This document shows positions 24,901 to 37,036 of a stretch of DNA of 64,000 bases, one piece after another (position 1 is the first letter of the stretch; every line of letters starts with the position of its first letter). The notes beneath the pieces are model-generated. The model was not told the origin of the DNA and did not search any database. It worked only from the letters and a program-made list of their open reading frames with translations. This stretch comes from Siphonodentalium dalli (lineage: Eukaryota; Mollusca; Scaphopoda; Gadilida; Siphonodentaliidae). Position numbers and translations under genes: made by a program. The stretch spans positions 265,330,077 through 265,394,076 of the forward strand of contig CP136061.1 in NCBI GenBank assembly GCA_032622095.1, in the 5' to 3' direction.

Positions 24901-27900
24901 TTCCAAGTTTCATCTTATTCCGATAAGAATTAAAAATTGGTACCACGGACCACCCCTCCCCATATCCACAATAATGAATAGACACTGGCAAAATTTGGCC
25001 CACCGCGTGCACTATTTCATCCGCACACGTTGGCGTATCAGTTGACATCCAAACTTCGACATCTTCGGAGGAGATAGGGTCACAAGCACATATGTCCCAA
25101 ACTGCAAAATTTGAGGGCCTGTAACTCTTGCAATTCTTATCGGATTTCAAAAATCCTTCTTGGTTTGGGTTTGTTTTCGTTCAGGGAATGCATATACTTA
25201 AATAGATGAATATCGATCAAAAAAATATTTTTGAGAAAATTTTGCCCCCACATCAGTGTAAAAATATATGTCCGACTCTGTTAAAATTTCTTTTTCGGAC
25301 TAAACTGAGAACGGTCATCACGGCTGTGAAAACCAAATGCAGTTATCTGGAATGATACGGGAGAACAACAGAGTACAATAAAATAGAGGTTCCCCTGTTT
25401 ATGGGCGGTAACTCTTCAGGGAAAGCGCGGACACAAGTTTTGATGCCGGTGGGCAGAAGGGCATACCGAGGTGTACATACGGTCCAATTTTCGATGCTCT
25501 GCTCCTTATAATTTCCGAGATAATAAAATGACATTTTTTCATATAAAGGGAGATAACTCCACGGGGTAAATGCGGACAATATCCATTATGAGCCAAAGGC
25601 ATAGAACTCATTTACCCCAACACACTTACCAAACTTGAGTTTTCTAGTACTAATACATTCAGAGATTTGGGCGTTGAAAAATACTGTAGTATAATAATAA
25701 TAATGAAAAATAATCGAATAAGGGCTATAACTCTGTCTTGAAACATTGGGCCGAAATCCGGATATCATTATCTTTAGTAGACCTCAGATGCCTATATTCG
25801 CTAGAGATTTCGCGTTCCTACTGCAATCAGTTTCTGAGTATTTCGAAATAAACGGAAAACGACCTCAGTAGAAAAACAATATACTTCCTTGGTTACACCA
25901 TGGAAGTATAATAATAGGGCGAATCATGAACTGAACAATGCGCAGTTTAGGGATGGAAAATATGAAGTAAGATGATTGTGTACTGTCCTTAACATTTGTG
26001 TGTTGATCTCAAGTGTTTATAATTGACCCCACTCCTGCCTCGAAATTGGGTGACGGGATTGGGAAATTGTCACACCAGGCCCAAAATGCAATTTTTGAAG
26101 GACCATAACTCCGTGATTATCCAATGGATTTAAAAATTGTTTTCAGTTTTGTTATATGCTACTTACTGAGATTGCATATTATAAATTTCATCTGATTCGG
26201 AAAAGAAGAACATTTTGGTTATTGGAAATAATATGGGCCCATATTCAAACTTTGAGTTCCAAAATCTCCGCCAGTTTTTAACGGATTTACGATCTGTTTT
26301 CAGATTTGTTATTAGCGTGTATGGTAGATGTTATATTCCAAGTTTCATATAATTCGGAGACGAAATAAATTTTGGTACCTCGGACCACCCCTCCCCTGAC
26401 CCACAACACTGAACCGACACTGGCAAAATTTGGCACACCGCGTGCTCTCTTCGGCCTACACACTTTGGCGTATCAGATGACATTCAATGTTCGACATCTT
26501 CGGAGGAGATGTGTTATCAAGCACATGGGCCCAAAATTGCAAAATTTGAGGGCCCCTAACTTTGTCAGTTTTCAATGGAATTTCGAAAAAATTTCAGTTT
26601 CTAGATCGGGTGGTGTTGTAGATGTTAAATTCCAAGTTTCATCTTATTCCGATAAGAATTAAAAATTGGTACCACGGACCACCCCTCCCCATATCCACAA
26701 TAATGAATAGACACTGGCAAAATTTGGCCCACCGCGTGCACTATTTCATCCGCACACGTTGGCGTATCAGTTGACATCCAAACTTCGACATCTTCGGAGG
26801 AGATAGGGTCACAAGCACATATGTCCCAAACTGCAAAATTTGAGGGCCTGTAACTCTTGCAATTCTTATCGGATTTCAAAAATCCTTCTTGGTTTGGGTT
26901 TGTTTTCGTTCAGGGAATGCATATACTTAAATAGATGAATATCGATCAAAAAAATATTTTTGAGAAAATTTTGCCCCCACATCAGTGTAAAAATATATGT
27001 CCGACTCTGTTAAAATTTCTTTTTCGGACTAAACTGAGAACGGTCATCACGGCTGTGAAAACCAAATGCAGTTATCTGGAATGATACGGGAGAACAACAG
27101 AGTACAATAAAATAGAGGTTCCCCTGTTTATGGGCGGTAACTCTTCAGGGAAAGCGCGGACACAAGTTTTGATGCCGGTGGGCAGAAGGGCATACCGAGG
27201 TGTACATACGGTCCAATTTTCGATGCTCTGCTCCTTATAATTTCCGAGATAATAAAATGACATTTTTTCATATAAAGGGAGATAACTCCACGGGGTAAAT
27301 GCGGACAATATCCATTATGAGCCAAAGGCATAGAACTCATTTACCCCAACACACTTACCAAACTTGAGTTTTCTAGTACTAATACATTCAGAGATTTGGG
27401 CGTTGAAAAATACTGTAGTATAATAATAATAATGAAAAATAATCGAATAAGGGCTATAACTCTGTCTTGAAACATTGGGCCGAAATCCGGATATCATTAT
27501 CTTTAGTAGACCTCAGATGCCTATATTCGCTAGAGATTTCGCGTTCCTACTGCAATCAGTTTCTGAGTATTTCGAAATAAACGGAAAACGACCTCAGTAG
27601 AAAAACAATATACTTCCTTGGTTACACCATGGAAGTATAATAATAGGGCGAATCATGAACTGAACAATGCGCAGTTTAGGGATGGAAAATATGAAGTAAG
27701 ATGATTGTGTACTGTCCTTAACATTTGTGTGTTGATCTCAAGTGTTTATAATTGACCCCACTCCTGCCTCGAAATTGGGTGACGGGATTGGGAAATTGTC
27801 ACACCAGGCCCAAAATGCAATTTTTGAAGGACCATAACTCCGTGATTATCCAATGGATTTAAAAATTGTTTTCAGTTTTGTTATATGCTACTTACTGAGA

Positions 27901-30900
27901 TTGCATATTATAAATTTCATCTGATTCGGAAAAGAAGAACATTTTGGTTATTGGAAATAATATGGGCCCATATTCAAACTTTGAGTTCCAAAATCTCCGC
28001 CAGTTTTTAACGGATTTACGATCTGTTTTCAGATTTGTTATTAGCGTGTATGGTAGATGTTATATTCCAAGTTTCATATAATTCGGAGACGAAATAAATT
28101 TTGGTACCTCGGACCACCCCTCCCCTGACCCACAACACTGAACCGACACTGGCAAAATTTGGCACACCGCGTGCTCTCTTCGGCCTACACACTTTGGCGT
28201 ATCAGATGACATTCAATGTTCGACATCTTCGGAGGAGATGTGTTATCAAGCACATGGGCCCAAAATTGCAAAATTTGAGGGCCCCTAACTTTGTCAGTTT
28301 TCAATGGAATTTCGAAAAAATTTCAGTTTCTAGATCGGGTGGTGTTGTAGATGTTAAATTCCAAGTTTCATCTTATTCCGATAAGAATTAAAAATTGGTA
28401 CCACGGACCACCCCTCCCCATATCCACAATAATGAATAGACACTGGCAAAATTTGGCCCACCGCGTGCACTATTTCATCCGCACACGTTGGCGTATCAGT
28501 TGACATCCAAACTTCGACATCTTCGGAGGAGATAGGGTCACAAGCACATATGTCCCAAACTGCAAAATTTGAGGGCCTGTAACTCTTGCAATTCTTATCG
28601 GATTTCAAAAATCCTTCTTGGTTTGGGTTTGTTTTCGTTCAGGGAATGCATATACTTAAATAGATGAATATCGATCAAAAAAATATTTTTGAGAAAATTT
28701 TGCCCCCACATCAGTGTAAAAATATATGTCCGACTCTGTTAAAATTTCTTTTTCGGACTAAACTGAGAACGGTCATCACGGCTGTGAAAACCAAATGCAG
28801 TTATCTGGAATGATACGGGAGAACAACAGAGTACAATAAAATAGAGGTTCCCCTGTTTATGGGCGGTAACTCTTCAGGGAAAGCGCGGACACAAGTTTTG
28901 ATGCCGGTGGGCAGAAGGGCATACCGAGGTGTACATACGGTCCAATTTTCGATGCTCTGCTCCTTATAATTTCCGAGATAATAAAATGACATTTTTTCAT
29001 ATAAAGGGAGATAACTCCACGGGGTAAATGCGGACAATATCCATTATGAGCCAAAGGCATAGAACTCATTTACCCCAACACACTTACCAAACTTGAGTTT
29101 TCTAGTACTAATACATTCAGAGATTTGGGCGTTGAAAAATACTGTAGTATAATAATAATAATGAAAAATAATCGAATAAGGGCTATAACTCTGTCTTGAA
29201 ACATTGGGCCGAAATCCGGATATCATTATCTTTAGTAGACCTCAGATGCCTATATTCGCTAGAGATTTCGCGTTCCTACTGCAATCAGTTTCTGAGTATT
29301 TCGAAATAAACGGAAAACGACCTCAGTAGAAAAACAATATACTTCCTTGGTTACACCATGGAAGTATAATAATAGGGCGAATCATGAACTGAACAATGCG
29401 CAGTTTAGGGATGGAAAATATGAAGTAAGATGATTGTGTACTGTCCTTAACATTTGTGTGTTGATCTCAAGTGTTTATAATTGACCCCACTCCTGCCTCG
29501 AAATTGGGTGACGGGATTGGGAAATTGTCACACCAGGCCCAAAATGCAATTTTTGAAGGACCATAACTCCGTGATTATCCAATGGATTTAAAAATTGTTT
29601 TCAGTTTTGTTATATGCTACTTACTGAGATTGCATATTATAAATTTCATCTGATTCGGAAAAGAAGAACATTTTGGTTATTGGAAATAATATGGGCCCAT
29701 ATTCAAACTTTGAGTTCCAAAATCTCCGCCAGTTTTTAACGGATTTACGATCTGTTTTCAGATTTGTTATTAGCGTGTATGGTAGATGTTATATTCCAAG
29801 TTTCATATAATTCGGAGACGAAATAAATTTTGGTACCTCGGACCACCCCTCCCCTGACCCACAACACTGAACCGACACTGGCAAAATTTGGCACACCCGC
29901 GTGCTCTCTTCGGCCTACACACTTTGGCGTATCAGATGACATTCAATGTTCGACATCTTCGGAGGAGATGTGTTATCAAGCACATGGGCCCAAAATTGCA
30001 AAATTTGAGGGCCCCTAACTTTGTCAGTTTTCAATGGAATTTCGAAAAAATTTCAGTTTCTAGATCGGGTGGTGTTGTAGATGTTAAATTCCAAGTTTCA
30101 TCTTATTCCGATAAGAATTAAAAAATTGGTACCACGGACCCCCTCCCCATATCCACAATAATGAATAGACACTGGCAAAATTTGGCCCACCGCGTGCACT
30201 ATTTCATCCGCACACGTTGGCGTATCAGTTGACATCCAAACTTCGACATCTTCGGAGGAGATAGGGTCACAAGCACATATGTCCCAAACTGCAAAATTTG
30301 AGGGCCTGTAACTCTTGCAATTCTTATCGGATTTCAAAAATCCTTCTTGGTTTGGGTTTGTTTTCGTTCAGGGAATGCATATACTTAAATAGATGAATAT
30401 CGATCAAAAAAATATTTTTGAGAAAATTTTGCCCCCACATCAGTGTAAAAATATATGTCCGACTCTGTTAAAATTTCTTTTTCGGACTAAACTGAGAACG
30501 GTCATCACGGCTGTGAAAACCAAATGCAGTTATCTGGAATGATACGGGAGAACAACAGAGTACAATAAAATAGAGGTTCCCCTGTTTATGGGCGGTAACT
30601 CTTCAGGGAAAGCGCGGACACAAGTTTTGATGCCGGTGGGCAGAAGGGCATACCGAGGTGTACATACGGTCCAATTTTCGATGCTCTGCTCCTTATAATT
30701 TCCGAGATAATAAAATGACATTTTTTCATATAAAGGGAGATAACTCCACGGGGTAAATGCGGACAATATCCATTATGAGCCAAAGGCATAGAACTCATTT
30801 ACCCCAACACACTTACCAAACTTGAGTTTTCTAGTACTAATACATTCAGAGATTTGGGCGTTGAAAAATACTGTAGTATAATAATAATAATGAAAAATAA

Positions 30901-32965
30901 TCGAATAAGGGCTATAACTCTGTCTTGAAACATTGGGCCGAAATCCGGATATCATTATCTTTAGTAGACCTCAGATGCCTATATTCGCTAGAGATTTCGC
31001 GTTCCTACTGCAATCAGTTTCTGAGTATTTCGAAATAAACGGAAAACGACCTCAGTAGAAAAACAATATACTTCCTTGGTTACACCATGGAAGTATAATA
31101 ATAGGGCGAATCATGAACTGAACAATGCGCAGTTTAGGGATGGAAAATATGAAGTAAGATGATTGTGTACTGTCCTTAACATTTGTGTGTTGATCTCAAG
31201 TGTTTATAATTGACCCCACTCCTGCCTCGAAATTGGGTGACGGGATTGGGAAATTGTCACACCAGGCCCAAAATGCAATTTTGAAGGACCATAACTCCGT
31301 GATTATCCAATGGATTTAAAAATTGTTTTCAGTTTTGTTATATGCTACTTACTGAGATTGCATATTATAAATTTCATCTGATTCGGAAAAGAAGAACATT
31401 TTGGTTATTGGAAATAATATGGGCCCATATTCAAACTTTGAGTTCCAAAATCTCCGCCAGTTTTTAACGGATTTACGATCTGTTTTCAGATTTGTTATTA
31501 GCGTGTATGGTAGATGTTATATTCCAAGTTTCATATAATTCGGAGACGAAATAAATTTTGGTACCTCGGACCACCCCTCCCCTGACCCACAACACTGAAC
31601 CGACACTGGCAAAATTTGGCACACCGCGTGCTCTCTTCGGCCTACACACTTTGGCGTATCAGATGACATTCAATGTTCGACATCTTCGGAGGAGATGTGT
31701 TATCAAGCACATGGGCCCAAAATTGCAAAATTTGAGGGCCCCTAACTTTGTCAGTTTTCAATGGAATTTCGAAAAAATTTCAGTTTCTAGATCGGGTGGT
31801 GTTGTAGATGTTAAATTCCAAGTTTCATCTTATTCCGATAAGAATTAAAATTGGTACCACGGACCACCCCTCCCCATATCCACAATAATGAATAGACACT
31901 GGCAAAATTTGGCCCACCGCGTGCACTATTTCATCCGCACACGTTGGCGTATCAGTTGACATCCAAACTTCGACATCTTCGGAGGAGATAGGGTCACAAG
32001 CACATATGTCCCAAACTGCAAAATTTGAGGGCCTGTAACTCTTGCAATTCTTATCGGATTTCAAAAATCCTTCTTGGTTTGGGTTTGTTTTCGTTCAGGG
32101 AATGCATATACTTAAATAGATGAATATCGATCAAAAAAATATTTTTGAGAAAATTTTGCCCCCACATCAGTGTAAAAATATATGTCCGACTCTGTTAAAA
32201 TTTCTTTTTCGGACTAAACTGAGAACGGTCATCACGGCTGTGAAAACCAAATGCAGTTATCTGGAATGATACGGGAGAACAACAGAGTACAATAAAATAG
32301 AGGTTCCCCTGTTTATGGGCGGTAACTCTTCAGGGAAAGCGCGGACACAAGTTTTGATGCCGGTGGGCAGAAGGGCATACCGAGGTGTACATACGGTCCA
32401 ATTTTCGATGCTCTGCTCCTTATAATTTCCGAGATAATAAAATGACATTTTTTCATATAAAGGGAGATAACTCCACGGGGTAAATGCGGACAATATCCAT
32501 TATGAGCCAAAGGCATAGAACTCATTTACCCCAACACACTTACCAAACTTGAGTTTTCTAGTACTAATACATTCAGAGATTTGGGCGTTGAAAAATACTG
32601 TAGTATAATAATAATAATGAAAAATAATCGAATAAGGGCTATAACTCTGTCTTGAAACATTGGGCCGAAATCCGGATATCATTATCTTTAGTAGACCTCA
32701 GATGCCTATATTCGCTAGAGATTTCGCGTTCCTACTGCAATCAGTTTCTGAGTATTTCGAAATAAACGGAAAACGACCTCAGTAGAAAAACAATATACTT
32801 CCTTGGTTACACCATGGAAGTATAATAATAGGGCGAATCATGAACTGAACAATGCGCAGTTTAGGGATGGAAAATATGAAGTAAGATGATTGTGTACTGT
32901 CCTTAACATTTGTGTGTTGATCTCAAGTGTTTATAATTGACCCCACTCCTGCCTCGAAATTGGGT
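21935..32965 (+). repeat. Tandem array C of the 1.7 kb unit, period 1729, at least 6.4 copies
   Basis: Units start at 21935, 23664, 25393, 27122, 28851, 30580 and 32307. The last is cut by the assembly gap. Units are essentially identical by eye. The visible differences are one- or two-base indels, mostly in homopolymers, in the units nearest the gap (near 29895, 30121, 30139, 31278 and 31847). One hairpin occurs per unit. No coding sequence is supported. Confidence 0.93.
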
Positions 32966-33065
32966 NNNNNNNNNNNNNNNNNNNNNNNNNNNNNNNNNNN
33001 NNNNNNNNNNNNNNNNNNNNNNNNNNNNNNNNNNNNNNNNNNNNNNNNNNNNNNNNNNNNNNNNN
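32966..33065. other. Assembly gap, 100 N
   Basis: Exactly 100 N, the usual placeholder for a gap of unknown size. Array C ends inside a unit on the left. Unrelated AT-rich sequence starts on the right, so adjacency of the two sides rests on scaffolding only. Confidence 0.98.
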
Positions 33066-34740
33066 ATATATATAAAACAAGTTAATATGATTTATATATA
33101 TATAAAACCCATAAAAAGTTACTAAATGCTATACTAATCTATTGCAGTGTCATATATAGTTAGGCCCATATATACAGGTAGCGACATGCAATATACAAAC
33201 TTGACTTCGTGCAAATGCGTGTATCTTGATCGCCATAGGGCTACATTTATACATATGTGTAGCTCAAATTTAATAGGCCTATCGCCATATATAATTAAAA
33301 AATAATCTACATAGGCATATAGTCCCCATGATGCCGACAGATATTGCTGCTTATGACCTAAATGTGTGCATGTGCAATGTGTACGTGCAATGTTATAAAA
33401 TGTATCTATATGGGACTGGGGTAGCTATAGGCGTACCAGTATACGTAGGCCTACCTCCAGCTCTACGCAAATTAATGCAGTAAATAGACTGCCTGGCTAT
33501 GATTGTGCAGATAGGCCTACAAGTTTTGCAATTTTTCGAATCATCATCCATGCTTCAAGTTTGCATGTACTAGTATATAGGCCTATCGTCTCGCGGCTCC
33601 ATGATTGTATATTGACGAGGACTGTATATAGCCTACCTATAAAATGAGACGGTTCCTCGAAGACAGTACTGTTAAACCATCGACGTATATTATAATATAG
33701 ATCGATGGTTAAACCAACAAACTTGTCCCCCAATCCCTTGTAAATTGAGTTACAATAAATATGTTTAAACCAACCAACTAAAGGCAAACTAATGGGCTGA
33801 CGCCCGATGCGATGACAATAGGGGCCTATGAGTTTATATTGAAAGGTCTTGTGATATTAATATAATTTATCTTTTCTAAAACCACGCCTTTTTATATCAG
33901 AGAAATGTAAGCACGGACTCAGTATAAGTCTACATAATTATAGTGCCATTGCTTCAGATGCGCTTAATTGCTTCAGTGAGCGTGAAAAAATTATCATACA
34001 TGTAGGCCTACCGGTATATATAGTTATGTACATTATTTACAAGTTAGTGTGCAGATGCAAATATAAAGGCACAATAAAGCTAAATTATATACGCACACGA
34101 TGGCCTATAATGTATAGGCCTATATAGGCTACCTTAGCTACTGCAATGCCAAGGGTGTCGCCATGCATGCATGATTTTTCGACCCACAGGACTATATAGA
34201 TGCAGGTGCTGCGATCCCTCGACGTGACACGCAGGGTGGCCAAAGCTATAGCCTACATAATAGTAGGCCTATACTATGACCTGGGCTTGCTGACCATTGC
34301 AGATATCCCAACTGTAGACTGGGGTATGCCATAATAATCATCCCGACTGAAATATCCTGTGCCCCCGAGTACTTATAAGTTAGGTCATGTCATGAATCTC
34401 TACTATAGGTGTCAAACGACCGTAGACAAAGTTGAGATTCATGGCATGATCTACTTATTAGTGTTAGATAAAAACCACGAAATTCATTGTGCGTATCTGC
34501 ACGTGCACATACCGTTAGTGACATGTTATAAACTTAGTGAACAACTCAACTCATTGAACTACTATACGCTATATGCAAATCTAGGTCTATACTGACAATG
34601 TCATGACAATTCGAATGCGAGGCTGGCACATCGCTCGACTATAGGCCTATATATTATGCTCATCATCGCACCTGTTTCCTGTCAATATACATGTATAATT
34701 ATATATATATAATTTTTTTTTAAAGTAGAAACTCTCCGCT
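33066..34740. other. Non-coding AT-rich region rich in AGGCCTA
   Basis: No gene recognised. AGGCCTA, mostly as TAGGCCTA, occurs about ten times between 33270 and 34650 (for example near 33277, 33447, 33510, 33580, 34004, 34118, 34263 and 34643). That is far more than expected by chance for such AT-rich DNA. Confidence 0.6.
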
Positions 34741-34826
34741 GAGGTAGGTGACTGCTGACGTGAAGATTGGAATAGTTTGAAAATTAAGACAGGTATCCGT
34801 TCATTGTTGAATATTTATTACGCAAT

Positions 34827-34980
34827 ATTTGTGCTTAAGCGCAAATAACCTCTATGATTTGCGCTTAAGCGCAAATATTTACGCTTAAGCGTAAATCATT
34901 TGTGCTCAAGCGCAAATAATTTACCCTTAAGTGCAAATTATTTATGCTTAAGTGCAAATAATTTTCACTTAAGCGCAAAT
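34827..34980. repeat. 21-bp palindromic minisatellite
   Basis: Seven copies of a 20-base palindromic core, spaced mostly 21 bp apart. The copy at 34857-34876, ATTTGCGCTTAAGCGCAAAT, and the one at 34877-34896 are perfect palindromes. Others carry one to three changes. Each core centres on CTTAAG. Confidence 0.92.
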
Positions 34981-35039
34981 AAAAAATAATATTCATTGAT
35001 TCCCCCCTGAATTAATTTTAATTGGCACAGGCCTAAACA

Positions 35040-35315
35040 CATCACTCAAGTCTATATAAACCCACCATATGAGGGAAGCAATCCCCCAGTAACCCCTAGA
35101 TCCCTTTTATGACCATGGAAAAGATATAGATCTGTGCAGGATATGTCTTATTTATAAAATATACTAGATCTCTGGGATGGAGACACAAATTCTTGGAGAC
35201 AGGGATGCTGATAATATGAAAATAGGTCCCCCCCCCCTATTTCAAGTCAGTAAGTACACCATAAAAAGGAAGCAAGCCCCCTGTAACCCTTAATTCCCTT
35301 TTTATGGCCATGGAA

Positions 35316-35320
<5 letters not shown>
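35040..35320 (+). repeat. Imperfect duplicated ~230-bp segment
   Basis: Two related segments with GGAAGCAA(T/G)CCCCC followed by TAACCC and a GACCATGG/GGCCATGG motif, at about 35040-35130 and 35235-35320. No gene. Confidence 0.45.

Positions 35321-35356
<36 letters not shown>
35319..35356. repeat. (AT)n microsatellite
   Basis: About 19 uninterrupted AT dinucleotides. Confidence 0.95.
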
Positions 35357-35359
<3 letters not shown>

Positions 35360-35368
35360 CGCGGAAGC

Positions 35369-35453
35369 CACATTAGGGAGACATTTGTGTGTAAATAACC
35401 CACATTAGGGCGACTTTTACATTAGGGCGACTTTTTGTGTGTCCCCCTAATGT
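35369..35453. repeat. Cluster of ACATTAGGGMGAC motifs
   Basis: Three direct copies near 35370, 35402 and 35419 and one inverted copy, CCCCCTAATGT, near 35443. A further ACATTAGGGGGAC-like copy lies near 35628. Related ATTAGGGAGAC motifs occur at 45.0-45.9 kb and 61.4-63.4 kb. Confidence 0.65.
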
Positions 35454-36060
35454 TTAGCGTGTTTTTTAAGTGAATTTAACATGCAAATTTATATATTTTT
35501 CCTGCCATGTGTGATCTCTGTGACACTATTATTCACCAACTGTCGATAGTTTTTGCGCGGAATGAATATTTTAATAGATATATGCAATTAAATTATCGGT
35601 AGTGTATATCTGACAGTGTTACAGACCGACATTAGGGGGACCTGGTTTTATTGTGATAAATACTGTTAATTTGGGAATATGTTTGCATGACGAAGACTGA
35701 TTATGGGTTATATCTTATAATTAAAACCGCTTACTCAATATCAACTTTTAAAATTCAAAATCCTGAGATATATTTCGATTTACGTATTTTGCGGTGATAT
35801 TTTCTACGACACAGGAGATATAGAATTACATCTGAATAAACCATGGATTAAGTAGACAACCACATTGGTCAGTTACTAATGAGGTTTGATATATGGGTAA
35901 TTTGGCCCGGAAAATATTATTAGATAGGTCCCATTGACATTAGATGTCCTAAAGGGGCAATAACAACGCATTTAACTAACTAATTGATTATAGACCAAAA
36001 ATGGTTGCAATCTGGTCGGTGTAAGTTTAAACACGGGGATGACCCATATAGTGTGGTATA

Positions 36061-37036
36061 GATGCCGTTGACCTCAGACGCCTTTAAGGGTCAAATTTGA
36101 GCAATAAAGAGCGTTCTTTATAAGTTTAAAGTATTTGTAGGAAAATTGGTACAAATGAACCACCAACTTGATGAATGTCACGCGATAGGCATCTTCGACC
36201 CAAGATGACTTACATGGGTATATAATCAATAAAGAGCGTTTATCATCATTCCAGAAGATATGTGAGAAAATTGGTGACAAAAGTCGAATGACGCAGGGCA
36301 TGTCAAGGGAATGGGTTTGTTGACCTCAAATTATTTAAAGATGCACTAATAATAAGAAATTAAAAGATAAATGTAACTTTATCCGGATGCCGCTGATCTC
36401 AGACGATTTTAATGGACAAATGTGAGCAATAAAGAGCGTTAGTTATAGGCTCAAAGTATATGTAGGGAAACTGGTACAGATGAATCACCCGACCAGGTGG
36501 TTGTCACGCGATAGGCGTCTTTGACCTCAGATGACTTACATGGTCATATAATCAATAAAGAGCGTTTATTTTCATTCCTGAAGATGAGTGGGGGAAATTT
36601 GTGACAAAACTGGAATGACGCAGGGCGTGTCAAAGGATTGGGTGTGTTGACCTCACACGATTTAAAGATGCACTAATAATTAGCAATTAAAAGAAAAAAA
36701 TTAACTCTATCCGGATGACGTTGATCTCAGACGACTTTAGTGGGCAAATGCGAGCAATGAAGGCATTCGCTATAGGCTCAAAGTATATGAAGAAAAATTG
36801 GTACAGATGAATCACCCGACCAGGTGATTTCACGTGATAGGCGTCTTTGACCTCAGATGATTTCATTGATATACAATCATTAAAGAGCGTTTATTATTAT
36901 TTCATGGAGATATGTGGAGAAATTGATGCAAAAAAGTGACATGACGCAGGGAATGTCACGGGATTGGTTTTGTTTACCTATAATGGTTTTGAAGAGGCAC
37001 TAATAATCAGCAATTAAGAGATAGTTTAACTTTGGC
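36061..37036 (+). repeat. Tandem repeat of 325 bp, three copies
   Basis: Copies start at 36061, 36386 and 36714. Each begins GATGMCGYTGAYCTCAGACG and contains two AATAAAGAGCGTT-type motifs and GACGCAGGGMRTGTCA. The copies have diverged by substitutions and small indels, so this array is older than arrays A-C. No coding frame spans the copies. Confidence 0.88.

Noticed and set aside
34827-34980. CRISPR-like array at the 21-bp palindromes
   Set aside because: Units are nearly contiguous without unique spacers of spacer length, and this is eukaryotic DNA.
36074-36301. 75-codon frame on the minus strand in the 325-bp repeat
   Set aside because: Not conserved in the other two copies of the repeat, where stops and indels break it.
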